From an uncultured Planctomycetaceae bacterium (GTDB lineage Bacteria; Planctomycetota; Planctomycetia; Pirellulales; Pirellulaceae), in the NCBI GenBank assembly GCA_937904535.1, contig CALELC010000587.1, forward strand, positions 1 to 12,147: a stretch of 12,147 bases of DNA, given 5' to 3'. The notes beneath the pieces were generated by a model, which made no database searches, was not told the DNA's origin, and worked only from the letters and a program-made list of their open reading frames with translations. The translations under genes and the position numbers were made by a program. Below, piece by piece: positions 1 to 6,395 of the stretch; position 1 is the stretch's first letter, and each line of letters begins with the position of its first letter.

Positions 1-510
1 GGTGGTTCCATTCGTGTCGCCGGTACCGACATTACGCGGCTGAGCGAATCCGGTCGTGATCGCTTCCGCGCGTCGACCACCGGCTACGTTTTTCAAACCT
101 TTAATCTGCTGCCCGGTTTTACGGCGCTGGAGAACGTGCGGTTGGGGATGTCGTTTGCCAGTGGGCGACACGACTCGAGCCGGGCGTTAGCGCTACTGGA
201 ACGCGTGGGATTGGCCGAGCGGGCGCATTACCGGCCGGCGCAATTGTCGGTCGGCCAGCAGCAGCGCGTGGCGATCGCGCGGAGCCTCGCCAGCCGTCCC
301 AAATTGTTGCTGGCCGATGAGCCGACGGCGAACGTCGATCCTGCCAGCAGTCAAACCGTGATCGACCTGATTCGCAATAGTTGCCGCGAAGACGGCGTGG
401 CCTTGCTGCTGGTGACCCACAGCATGGAACTGGCCGCGCAGTTTGATCGTGTCGAGCGGTTGGAACAGTTCAACCGCGTGCTTGCAGGCACTGCTGCGGC
501 TTCGGCCTAA
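1..510 (+). CDS. ABC transporter ATP-binding protein, LolD/MacB type (5' truncated)
   Basis: This is the cytoplasmic ATPase subunit of an ABC transporter, and only its last 169 residues are in the window. The reading frame is open from base 1, so the start and Walker A motif lie upstream. Visible in order are the Q-loop glutamine (codon 94-96, in VFQTFNLLPGFTALENV), the ABC signature LSVGQQQRVAIAR (244 onward; Val replaces the usual Gly in LSGGQ), Walker B LLLADEP with catalytic Glu and D-loop (304-339), and the H-loop histidine in LLVTHS (codon 418-420). The Q-loop wording FNLLPxxTALENV is typical of the LolD/MacB/FtsE-like family that drives FtsX-type permeases, and such a permease follows at 632. 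The stop is TAA at 508. The family is certain; the substrate cannot be read from this subunit. Confidence 0.93.
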   Translation, partial: GGSIRVAGTDITRLSESGRDRFRASTTGYVFQTFNLLPGFTALENVRLGMSFASGRHDSSRALALLERVGLAERAHYRPAQLSVGQQQRVAIARSLASRPKLLLADEPTANVDPASSQTVIDLIRNSCREDGVALLLVTHSMELAAQFDRVERLEQFNRVLAGTAAASA

Positions 511-538
511 GCGTTCAGAGCCACCTCCCACCGGCGGC

Positions 539-555
539 GACACACGGGCTGTGTC
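539..555. repeat. Short inverted repeat between ABC ATPase and permease genes
   Basis: GACACA (539-544) and TGTGTC (550-555) form a perfect 6-bp stem around the 5-nt loop CGGGC, in the 121-base gap between the ATPase stop and the permease start. No T-tract follows, so a terminator is unlikely. It may be an mRNA processing or stability hairpin between two cotranscribed genes. The element could also be chance, since the region is GC-rich. Confidence 0.3.
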
Positions 556-631
556 CTAAGGGTCCGCCCATCAATCCGGCGCCGCTGTTGTCGCCCTCGC
601 GTTGTCCCTCCTACAAGATCGTTTGTCTGCT

Positions 632-2005
632 ATGTCGTTGCTGCAAATCGCTTGGCGAAACTTTCGGTACCGCTCGCTGTCGAGCATCCTCACCACCTTC
701 TCGCTTGCCTTGGGTGTCGCGCTGGTGGTGTTGGTGTTAGCGGTCTATGGGATCATCACCGACGCGTTTCGCAACAATTCCGCGGTCAGCTACAACTTGG
801 TTATTGGTCCCAAAGGCGACCCGCTGCAACTCACGCTCAACTCGGTGTATTACCTCAGTCAGCCGATTGAGAACCTGCCGTTTACGCAGTACATGGAGTT
901 TCTCACTCAGGAGCAGCGGGCGGAGTTGGTGCGACGGTATGGTGGTTCGCAGGCACTTGCCGAAACGGCTGGCAAGTACGCGCCGTACGTTGCTGGCGGC
1001 GTGGTGATTCCGCTGGCGTTAGGTGACTACTTCGGCCAGTACCGCGCTGTGGGAACGACGCCCGATTTCTTTAATCTGCTGCAGCACGGTGAAGATCTCG
1101 ACAAGCCGTTCGAGTTTCGCGAGGGCCGGAACTTCGAAACTTATAATGAAGAACATGGCTATTTCGAGGCGGTGGTCGGTTCGCGGGTCGCATCGCAGCT
1201 CAAGCTGAAGGTCGGCGATATCTTTCACCCGACTCACGGCGATCCCGAAGGCGAAGGGCATGCCGATGCATTTCATATTGTTGGAATCTTGGCACCGACC
1301 GGGACACCCAACGATCGAGCGGCGTTCGTTAATCTCGAAGGCTTTTATTTGATGGAGAACCACGCCAAGCCTGTCAGCGAGTATCCAGCTGATATGGTTC
1401 AAGGTGACGCGCCTGCAGGGCGGGATCCCGATGGCGAAGAAATCCGTCCGCTGACGATTCCACAGCGTGAGGTAACCGCTCTGTTGGTCCGCAGCGGTGG
1501 GCTGTGGGGGGCGCAGCTCATGAATGTGATCAATGAGGGGATTGAAGCGCAGGCCGCTGCCCCGGTCGGCGAGATTCACAAGTTGCTAGAGCAACTGGTC
1601 GGCCCGTTGCTCAAGGCGCTCGTGGCGATCACTGTTATCACCTGCGTTGTCGCGGCGATGGGGATTTTGGTCGGGATCTACAATTCGATGAATGATCGTC
1701 GGCGAGACATCGCAGTGATGCGGGCGCTGGGGGCCAGACGCGATGCGGTCACGATGATCATCTTGCTGGAGAGTCTGCTGATCGCCTTGATCGGCAGTGT
1801 CGCCGGTTGGCTGCTGGCTCACACGGCGATCCTGCTGGCCAGTCCGTACATCGAAGAGTACACCGGGGTGTGGGCTGGGTTTTTCACCGTCAGCGCCTAC
1901 GAGTTCTTTGTGCTGCCGCTGGTGTTGTTGTTAGCGATTCTGGCTGGCCTGTTGCCGGCTGCGGTCGCCTACCGCACCGACGTCAGCCGCAACCTCGCAG
2001 CGTAG
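632..2005 (+). CDS. ABC transporter permease, FtsX/MacB-like, possibly of a metal-linked (Zrg-like) system
   Basis: This is an inner-membrane permease subunit of 457 aa that partners the ATPase ending at 510. I chose ATG 632 because the protein then begins MSLLQIAWRNFRYRSL, a normal cytoplasmic start before TM1. A TTG at 602 would add ten residues. It has the type VII (MacB/FtsX) layout: TM1 at about residues 17-42, a large extracytoplasmic domain (about 43-325), then three TMs (about 327-350, 375-402, 424-445). The motif NSMNDRRRDIAVMRALGARR (351-370), between TM2 and TM3, is the classic FtsX-domain coupling segment. The extracytoplasmic domain has NLVIGPKGDPLQL (55-67) and a His/acidic loop (His199, 202, 210, 215) ahead of VGILAPTGTPNDR. 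From memory of the family, this wording resembles permeases found next to zinc-responsive (zrg) genes. That metal link is an inference; lipoprotein, peptide or macrolide roles remain possible. Confidence 0.92.
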   Translation: MSLLQIAWRNFRYRSLSSILTTFSLALGVALVVLVLAVYGIITDAFRNNSAVSYNLVIGPKGDPLQLTLNSVYYLSQPIENLPFTQYMEFLTQEQRAELVRRYGGSQALAETAGKYAPYVAGGVVIPLALGDYFGQYRAVGTTPDFFNLLQHGEDLDKPFEFREGRNFETYNEEHGYFEAVVGSRVASQLKLKVGDIFHPTHGDPEGEGHADAFHIVGILAPTGTPNDRAAFVNLEGFYLMENHAKPVSEYPADMVQGDAPAGRDPDGEEIRPLTIPQREVTALLVRSGGLWGAQLMNVINEGIEAQAAAPVGEIHKLLEQLVGPLLKALVAITVITCVVAAMGILVGIYNSMNDRRRDIAVMRALGARRDAVTMIILLESLLIALIGSVAGWLLAHTAILLASPYIEEYTGVWAGFFTVSAYEFFVLPLVLLLAILAGLLPAAVAYRTDVSRNLAA

Positions 2006-2100
2006 CCGATGCCGGGCGTCAGCGCCTGCTTGGGGGGCGCCGGGTTAGAGGGCAAGTGCGGTTCGAATGAGCGGCTCGGTTTCGGGGAGAGCAGATGATC

Positions 2101-2135
2101 GCAGCGGCCGGCCCGAGTGCTCGCTGCTCACTTTT
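2101..2135 (+). terminator. Possible weak terminator after the ABC permease
   Basis: GCAGCG (2101-2106) and CGCTGC (2122-2127) form a perfect 6-bp stem with a 15-nt loop, and TTTT follows at 2132-2135. It lies in the 122-base convergent gap between the permease (+) and the SRAP gene (-), where a terminator is expected. The T-tract is short and its end runs into the opposite gene's stop region, so the call is tentative. Confidence 0.3.
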
Positions 2136-2808
2136 CTAGCGGCTCGATGCACTGGGGAGTTTCGTGCCGAGGGCTGTTGACCACGGTGCTGACCGGGTAA
2201 GCCTCGAGGTCCTCGCTAGCCAGCGGGCGGAGCAGTTCGCGGAGTTGCGGTTTGCCGGCCGACTCCGGGTCGAGCCACACGTCGTAGTCAGCTTGGTCGA
2301 GAATCACCGGCATGCGGTCATGCATCGACCTCAGCTGAGCGTTGGCTTCGGTGACGATGATCGTGCACGACTGCAACGGGTCATCGCCCTGTTGCCAGTG
2401 TTCCCACAGGCCAGCCAAAGCAAACGGCCGGTCGTCGCGACGGTGGATGTAGAAGGGTTGTTTGTGGTCGCCCGTTTTCTGCCATTCGTAATAGCCGTCG
2501 CAGAGAATCAGGCAGCGGCGTTTCTGAAACGCTTGGCGAAACGCCGGTTTGCTGTCCACGGTTTCGGCGCGGGCGTTGATCGTGCTGTAGCTGAGCTTGC
2601 GGTCCTTCGCCCAGGAGGGAATCAGACCCCAGTGAAGCAGCACCAGTTCGCGCTGGGCGACGTCGGAACTGCCTGGGGCGACGCGCACGGCAGCCACCGA
2701 TTGCGTGGGGGCGATGTTGTACCGCGGTTGCAGCTCAGGCAAGAACGTGAGCTGAAACTGATCTGCGATCGCTTGGGCCGAGCTGCGTAAGGTGAATCGG
2801 CCGCACAT
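2128..2808 (-). CDS. yedK: SOS response-associated peptidase (SRAP/YedK, HMCES family)
   Basis: SRAP proteins bind abasic sites in single-stranded DNA through a covalent thiazolidine link made by Cys2, which protects the lesion during replication. The 226-aa length is normal for the family. Catalytic residues are all visible: Cys2 directly after the initiator Met (MCGRFTL), Asn78 and Arg80 in INARAET, Glu108 in CDGYYEW, and His163 in HDRMPVIL. They match E. coli YedK Asn75, Arg77, Glu105 and His160. The start is fixed because Cys2 must follow Met. It is the last gene of a - strand run, 36 bases after the lpxI stop, so it is probably cotranscribed with lpxD-lpxI. No clear LexA-type box is visible directly upstream. 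The older 'peptidase' name refers to self-processing of the initiator Met. Confidence 0.95.
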   Translation of the reverse strand: MCGRFTLRSSAQAIADQFQLTFLPELQPRYNIAPTQSVAAVRVAPGSSDVAQRELVLLHWGLIPSWAKDRKLSYSTINARAETVDSKPAFRQAFQKRRCLILCDGYYEWQKTGDHKQPFYIHRRDDRPFALAGLWEHWQQGDDPLQSCTIIVTEANAQLRSMHDRMPVILDQADYDVWLDPESAGKPQLRELLRPLASEDLEAYPVSTVVNSPRHETPQCIEPLEK

Positions 2809-2844
2809 GATAGGTTGCCCTGAGGCGAGGAGGATGGAGCTGTT

Positions 2845-3777
2845 CTAGGCAACCTGTGCCGCGAGGGCAGCCTGCGGGTCGGCAACGGCAACGATCGCGA
2901 TGCCGGCTGCGGCCGCGGCGGCATAGGTTGCGGTCTGGTCGACGATGATGGTGCGGTGAGCTTCGATGACGATCGCTGCCCCGCCGGCATTGCGGACCAT
3001 TTCAACGGTTTGGGGGCCGATCGTTGGCACGTCGAACCGCATGTCCTGATTGGGTTTCGCGACTTTCACGAGTACCCAGCCGCCGCGCCGGCAGAGTTCT
3101 CCGGTCCGGCGGATGCACTCATCGGTACCTTCGATCGCTTCGACTGCCAGGACGGTTCCGTCTTTGACAGTGATGCTTTGTCCGATGTCGAGTCCGCCCA
3201 TCTGCTTGGCAACCTCCCAGCCGAATCGGACGTCGCTTTGCAGCTTGGCCGAGCCGGCTCGTCTGCCGACCAACCAACCTTCAGGAGCGAGCAGTTCGGG
3301 TGCCAAATCGGTCGCGGCGGCGACTTCCATACCGTTTCGCTGATACATTTGCGTGACTGCAATCAGGAGGGAATCATCGCGGGCGTTGCCGTGACGGCTC
3401 AGTAGCAGCGGTCCAAAAGTCCGCAGGCATTGCCAGTCGGGACAGTGGCGGAGCCAAACCGAGCCACTGTACAGCAGGTCGGCCTTGAACAGCTTGCCAG
3501 CCATCGTCACCTGCCGCACGCCTAGCTTGCGGAAGTAGCGGAGGTGCGTGCCCATGCGGCCCACGCCCGACCAGCGCACGTGGTCGCAGAGGTATTCGAG
3601 GTGTTCGTCCGCATGCCCGGCGATCGCGATGCAGCAGACGGGGATTTTGCGAGCGACCAGAGATTCCGCGACCAGGATCGGAAAGCGTCCCCAGCCCGCG
3701 ATCAAGCCGATGGGTTCGCCACGCCCTGGTTCGCTCAGCCTGCGGTAGCTGGCGAGTGGATGATAACCGCCGCTCAT
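2845..3777 (-). CDS. lpxI: UDP-2,3-diacylglucosamine pyrophosphatase LpxI (DUF1009 family)
   Basis: LpxI hydrolyses UDP-2,3-diacylglucosamine to lipid X and UMP, the fourth step of lipid A synthesis, at the cytoplasmic side of the inner membrane. It replaces LpxH in many bacteria outside the gamma- and beta-Proteobacteria. The 310-aa protein shows the N-terminal family motif IGLIAGWGRFPI (23-34), TMAGKLFKADLL (91-102), LLLSRHGNARDDSLL (124-138) and the C-terminal half motifs AVEAIEGTDECI (211-222), KPNQDMRFDVPTIG (241-254) and a final EAHRTII segment. The catalytic Asp of the family probably lies in the EGTD segment (Asp219). I chose ATG at 3777, 13 bases beyond the lpxD stop; a longer frame to 3858 would overlap lpxD and adds only non-conserved sequence. 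The upstream neighbour lpxD makes its substrate, which strongly supports the call. Confidence 0.93.
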   Translation of the reverse strand: MSGGYHPLASYRRLSEPGRGEPIGLIAGWGRFPILVAESLVARKIPVCCIAIAGHADEHLEYLCDHVRWSGVGRMGTHLRYFRKLGVRQVTMAGKLFKADLLYSGSVWLRHCPDWQCLRTFGPLLLSRHGNARDDSLLIAVTQMYQRNGMEVAAATDLAPELLAPEGWLVGRRAGSAKLQSDVRFGWEVAKQMGGLDIGQSITVKDGTVLAVEAIEGTDECIRRTGELCRRGGWVLVKVAKPNQDMRFDVPTIGPQTVEMVRNAGGAAIVIEAHRTIIVDQTATYAAAAAAGIAIVAVADPQAALAAQVA

Positions 3778-3790
3778 CAGCCAGGATGCC

Positions 3791-4975
3791 TCATGCCGCG
3801 GGGCGGCGAAACGGAATGCAGTGGGGAGCGGCCGGGTGCTTGGCCTCCGCCGCGTCATCGTCGCTGGCCGCAGGAGAGAGTCGGCTCTCGCCGCGGCAGG
3901 CGGTGGAACCGGCGGCCGAACCAGCGGCTTGTTCGGTGCGCAGTTGATCGACGTCCCGACGCAGTGATTTGACTTCGCGGCGGATCTCCGGCAGACGGCG
4001 CTGGACCGCCATGATCTGCATCTGATCGCGCTGTGTCGTCGCCGGGCTGCCGAGATAAACTTGGTCGCTGGCGAGGTTTTCCATCACGCCGGCCTGAGCG
4101 CCGACCACCACTTGGTCACCCAGGGTGATGTGGTCCGCCAGTCCGACTTGGCCGGCCAGCACGACATAGTCGCCGGTCTGGCACGAGCCGGCGATGCCGA
4201 CTTGGCTGCACAGCAAGTTGTGCCGGCCGATGTGGCAGTTGTGTCCGATCATCACCAGATTGTCGATCTTGGTCCCTTCGCCGATGCGGGTCACGCCGTA
4301 GGTGCCCCGGTCGATGGTGACGCTGGCGCCGATGTCGACGTGCGATTCGATGTGGACGTAGCCGAGTTGGGCGGTGGAGACGTGCCGTCCTTCGACCTGG
4401 CGATAGCCAAAACCGTGGGCGCCGATGACCGACCCAGCGTGAATCTGCACATGGTCGTCGATCTGCGTGTGTTCGTAGATCACGACATTGGGATAGATCC
4501 GGCAGTGATCGCCTACGCGGCAGTTGTCCATCACCACGACTCCGGGCATCAGATGGCAGTGATCGCCGATCACCGCTCCGGCTCCGATCACCACTCCGGC
4601 GCCGATGGAGGTGCTGGAGCCGATCGAAGCCGTTGGATCGATCTGCGCGCTCGCGTGGATGGATGCGTAGCGGGTCGCTGCGGGGCGCGGACGGAACTGG
4701 CCGACCAGGTGGGTGAACAGTTTGTGGATATCGTCGGTCACCAGCTGCGTGCAGGCGAGCGACTGAATTGGTTCGGCGGTGACGACCGCAGCGGCGCCCG
4801 AGCGAAGGACTTGCGGAGCGCGGCTGGCATCATCGATCAGCGTGACGCAGCCGGAGCGAGCATCGCGGAGCGGCAACGCATCGACGCAGCAGACTTCTGG
4901 ATCGCCGAGGATGAGCACTTGGTCCACTCCTCGGACCAGATGGCTGATCGTCTTGCCAGTGATTTCAGTTGTCAT
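3791..4975 (-). CDS. lpxD: UDP-3-O-(acyl)glucosamine N-acyltransferase LpxD with C-terminal extension
   Basis: LpxD transfers an acyl chain from acyl-ACP to the 2-amino group of UDP-3-O-acylglucosamine, the third lipid A step, in the cytoplasm as a homotrimer. The order is an N-terminal uridine-binding domain (about 1-98, with CVTLIDDASRAPQVL and AAAVVTAEP), then a left-handed beta helix of hexapeptide repeats (about 103-310), then a coiled-coil helix (about 322-348). The LpxD markers HGFGY (187-191) and KIDNLVMIGHNCHIG (236-250) are present, with His245 matching catalytic His239 of E. coli. At 394 aa it is longer than the usual about 340. Residues about 350-394 are a low-complexity Ala/Ser/Asp tail that covers a small inverted repeat in the DNA. 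The start ATG 4975 has AAGGA seven bases upstream. It heads a - strand operon, and lpxI follows 13 bases later. Confidence 0.95.
   Translation of the reverse strand: MTTEITGKTISHLVRGVDQVLILGDPEVCCVDALPLRDARSGCVTLIDDASRAPQVLRSGAAAVVTAEPIQSLACTQLVTDDIHKLFTHLVGQFRPRPAATRYASIHASAQIDPTASIGSSTSIGAGVVIGAGAVIGDHCHLMPGVVVMDNCRVGDHCRIYPNVVIYEHTQIDDHVQIHAGSVIGAHGFGYRQVEGRHVSTAQLGYVHIESHVDIGASVTIDRGTYGVTRIGEGTKIDNLVMIGHNCHIGRHNLLCSQVGIAGSCQTGDYVVLAGQVGLADHITLGDQVVVGAQAGVMENLASDQVYLGSPATTQRDQMQIMAVQRRLPEIRREVKSLRRDVDQLRTEQAAGSAAGSTACRGESRLSPAASDDDAAEAKHPAAPHCIPFRRPAA
3876..3889. repeat. Inverted repeat inside the lpxD C-terminal tail
   Basis: GAGAG (3876-3880) and CTCTC (3885-3889) form a perfect 5-bp stem around TCGG, within the codons for the non-conserved LpxD tail (protein segment RGESRLSP). 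Its placement in the only non-conserved part of the gene suggests an intergenic-type repeat captured by the reading frame. Whether it is repeated elsewhere in the genome cannot be seen here. Confidence 0.35.
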
Positions 4976-4982
4976 TGACCCA

Positions 4983-4987
4983 TCCTT
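4983..4987 (-). promoter_or_regulatory. Ribosome binding site of lpxD
   Basis: On the - strand, AAGGA lies seven bases before ATG 4975, an ideal spacing. It decides the start, and is one of the few clear Shine-Dalgarno sites in the window. Confidence 0.7.
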
Positions 4988-4995
4988 ATCGAATA

Positions 4996-5013
4996 TTCGG
5001 CTTCCATGCCGAA
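4996..5013. promoter_or_regulatory. Hairpin in the lpxD leader
   Basis: TTCGGC (4996-5001) and GCCGAA (5008-5013) form a perfect 6-bp stem with a 6-nt loop, starting 21 bases before the lpxD start codon. The self-complementary CGAATATTCG lies next to it at 4989-4998 and shares bases with the stem. It could be an operator dyad or an mRNA leader hairpin near the ribosome site; nothing in the sequence decides between these. Confidence 0.35.
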
Positions 5014-5235
5014 CTCGCTTCTACGCGATGTCAAAAGTTGGCAGCAAGGTCAATGAGCGAGATTTTCACTCACGGCGAGGAGGTTTTTGCCCCGCTTGTG
5101 GAAGTTCATGAATCTGCCTGTGGGGTGGTGGATGGGCAGTGTCGAACTTGTCTTGTCGTGGGGAGCCGGGGAAAATGAGGCGACCTCGGCGGACAAAATG
5201 CCCGGGAGAACGTCTCCCCGAACCGCTGGGTTGTC

Positions 5236-5244
5236 TGCTATGAT
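5236..5244 (+). promoter_or_regulatory. Extended -10 promoter candidate for hpf
   Basis: TGCTATGAT matches the extended -10 pattern TGnTATAAT (hexamer TATGAT at 5239-5244). No good -35 hexamer sits 17 bases upstream, which is compatible with extended -10 promoters. Transcription would start near 5251, giving an hpf leader of about 100 bases. No -24/-12 sigma-54 element was seen. Confidence 0.4.
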
Positions 5245-5275
5245 TGACTCGCGGGTTTGCCCAGGAGTCGGACGG

Positions 5276-5310
5276 GGCGAACGGTTCGCCGGGTTTGCGG
5301 ATTCAACCGC
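5276..5310 (+). promoter_or_regulatory. Paired hairpins in the hpf leader
   Basis: GGCGAA (5276-5281) pairs with TTCGCC (5285-5290) around the triloop CGG, and GCGG (5297-5300) pairs with CCGC (5307-5310) around six bases. Both lie between the promoter candidate and the hpf start at 5354. They suggest a structured 5' leader, perhaps controlling stability or translation. Neither is followed by a T-tract, so this is not a simple terminator, and I recognise no riboswitch class. Confidence 0.35.
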
Positions 5311-5342
5311 CCGCGACGTCTCAGTTCATGCGATGGATACAC

Positions 5343-5347
5343 GGGAG
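5343..5347 (+). promoter_or_regulatory. Ribosome binding site of hpf
   Basis: GGGAG with six bases to ATG 5354 supports that start over the in-frame ATG at 5333. Confidence 0.55.
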
Positions 5348-5353
5348 TTTTCG

Positions 5354-5692
5354 ATGCAAATCAGCGTCTCCGTCCGCCACGGCGAAATGCAACCGGGCGA
5401 TCAGCCTCTGATCGAAGAAAAGGTGGAGAAGCTCCGTCGGCTGTTTGATCGGGTCAATGCGATCGAAGTCGTCATCGACATGAAGCAGTTGGACAACCCG
5501 ACGGTGGAACTTCGCGTCTCGGCAGAGCATGCTGCGGATTGCTTGGCGACGGCGGAGGCCACCACAGTCTTGGCAGCATTGGACTTGGCCATCCCGAAGA
5601 TCGAGCAGCAATTGCGTCGAACCAAGGAAAAGATGACCGGTCACCGCGCCACGCGTCACACGCACATCGATTCAACTTCCGTTTCCGAGTGA
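5354..5692 (+). CDS. hpf: Ribosome hibernation-promoting factor, short form (HPF/YfiA family)
   Basis: HPF binds the 30S decoding and mRNA channel region and silences ribosomes in stationary phase. The protein is 112 aa: MQISVSVRHGEM, a helix with LIEEKVEKLRRLFDRVNAIEVVID (about 18-41), then PTVELRVSAEH and a second helix ending LRRTKEKMTGH. This is the beta-alpha-beta-beta-beta-alpha fold of the family. It lacks the C-terminal dimerisation domain of long HPF, so it is the short type; such proteins normally need RMF to make 100S dimers, and none is seen here. I chose ATG 5354 because GGGAG (5343-5347) sits six bases upstream and the conserved fold begins here. ATG 5333 would add MDTREFS. A following EIIA gene recalls the proteobacterial hpf-ptsN order. 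The basic/His tail is not conserved. Confidence 0.93.
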   Translation: MQISVSVRHGEMQPGDQPLIEEKVEKLRRLFDRVNAIEVVIDMKQLDNPTVELRVSAEHAADCLATAEATTVLAALDLAIPKIEQQLRRTKEKMTGHRATRHTHIDSTSVSE

Positions 5693-5712
5693 GGTCCGTA
5701 TCCGGTCGCCCC

Positions 5713-5743
5713 GGCGTTTATCTGGTTGTCGACGCCAGTTTTT
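5713..5743 (+). terminator. Possible terminator or attenuator after hpf
   Basis: GGCGT (5713-5717) pairs with ACGCC (5732-5736), with a further T-G pair inside, and TTTTT follows at 5739-5743. It starts 20 bases after the hpf stop in the 211-base gap before the EIIA gene. It may limit read-through from hpf into the PTS genes. A second, weaker dyad, AGGTC/GACCT, lies at 5770-5788. The 14-nt loop makes the terminator modest. Confidence 0.35.
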
Positions 5744-5903
5744 GGCTCGCCGTATCTTGAAGTGAGGCCAGGTCGCGTTGGGTGACCTAAGCTGAAGCTG
5801 TTGCTGTGCCGTGGGGCGATCCGATCCATTTGAATCCCGTTCTCATTCCCATCGACCACGCGTCTGCCCCACAGGCACGCATCCACTTTCAGGACCTAAT
5901 TTC

Positions 5904-6380
5904 ATGAAGTTTTCGGATTTTATTTGTGAGAAGGCCATTTGCGCCGAACTCACCGCTGACAACAAAGAAGACGTGATCACCGAGTTGGTCGATTCGCTGC
6001 TGCAGGCTGGCGAGATCAACGCCGATGAGAAGGCCGACATCATTGCGGCGATCATGAAACGCGAGGAACTTGGCAGCACGGGCATCGGTCGGGGCGTCGC
6101 TGTTCCGCACACCAAGCATCCCGGCGTCGGCAAACTCGTCGGCACCGTCGGCGTCTCGGTCGATGGCGTCGATTTCAACAGCCTCGACGGCGAAAAAGTG
6201 CAGCTGTTCTTTTTGTTGATCAGCCCGCCGGACCGCCCAGGCGACCACCTCCGCGCCCTCGAAAACATTTCCAAACAGCTTCGCGACGAAACTTTCTGTC
6301 GCTTCCTGAAGCAGAGCCGCACGCGCGAAGATATTCACCAACTGCTGGAAGAAGCTGATAATAATCAGTTCGCCTCGTAG
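5904..6380 (+). CDS. ptsN: PTS EIIA domain protein, Ntr/fructose family
   Basis: This cytoplasmic phosphoacceptor of the phosphotransferase system is a single EIIA type-2 domain of 158 aa with no EIIB or EIIC attached. The active-site His69 lies in GIGRGVAVPHTKH (60-72), matching His73 of E. coli PtsN. The second conserved His region GDHLRALENIS (113-123) is also present. In the PtsN class the protein is a regulator, whose phosphorylation state controls potassium transport, kinases or stress genes; its target here is unknown. ATG 5904 is chosen because the domain starts at once (MKFSDF) and AGGA lies nine bases upstream. An open frame extends to 5811 without conserved sequence. HPr and enzyme I follow downstream, giving a full relay. 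Fructose-type EIIA function is possible but no permease is nearby. Confidence 0.9.
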   Translation: MKFSDFICEKAICAELTADNKEDVITELVDSLLQAGEINADEKADIIAAIMKREELGSTGIGRGVAVPHTKHPGVGKLVGTVGVSVDGVDFNSLDGEKVQLFFLLISPPDRPGDHLRALENISKQLRDETFCRFLKQSRTREDIHQLLEEADNNQFAS

Positions 6381-6395
6381 GCAGTTGTGCGGTTG

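Larger units (their letters stand above)
4976..5353. other. Divergent intergenic region between lpxD (-) and hpf (+)
   Basis: This 378-base stretch holds no gene I can support. Reading frames across it lack conserved sequence. It must carry both promoters. On the lpxD side there are a ribosome site and a 6-bp hairpin. On the hpf side there are an extended -10 element (about 5236-5244), a 9-bp direct repeat CGGGTTTGC at 5252-5260 and 5290-5298, and hairpins at 5276-5290 and 5297-5310. The hpf transcript would therefore have a leader of roughly 100 bases. The middle part (about 5020-5230) shows nothing distinctive apart from an imperfect palindrome near 5054-5070. Confidence 0.6.

Noticed and set aside
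2164..2790. + strand open frame (208 codons) opposite the SRAP gene
   Set aside because: The - strand frame has all SRAP catalytic residues; the + strand frame has no domain.
3778..3858. Upstream extension of lpxI
   Set aside because: It would overlap the lpxD 3' end and adds Arg/Pro-rich, non-conserved residues; ATG 3777 fits the family start.
4061..4978. Long + strand open frame (305 codons) opposite lpxD
   Set aside because: Its Asp/Ala/Val/Gly/His-rich translation has no family features. It mirrors the GC-rich codons of lpxD, whose hexapeptide repeats and catalytic His are clear.
5020..5230. tRNA, small RNA or sigma-54 promoter in the divergent gap
   Set aside because: No cloverleaf, no -24/-12 element (TGGC...TGC) and no convincing ncRNA fold could be found by eye.
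5087..5353. Upstream extension of the hpf reading frame
   Set aside because: The frame is open, but the sequence covers the promoter candidate and leader hairpins, and the HPF fold begins at 5354 behind a good ribosome site.
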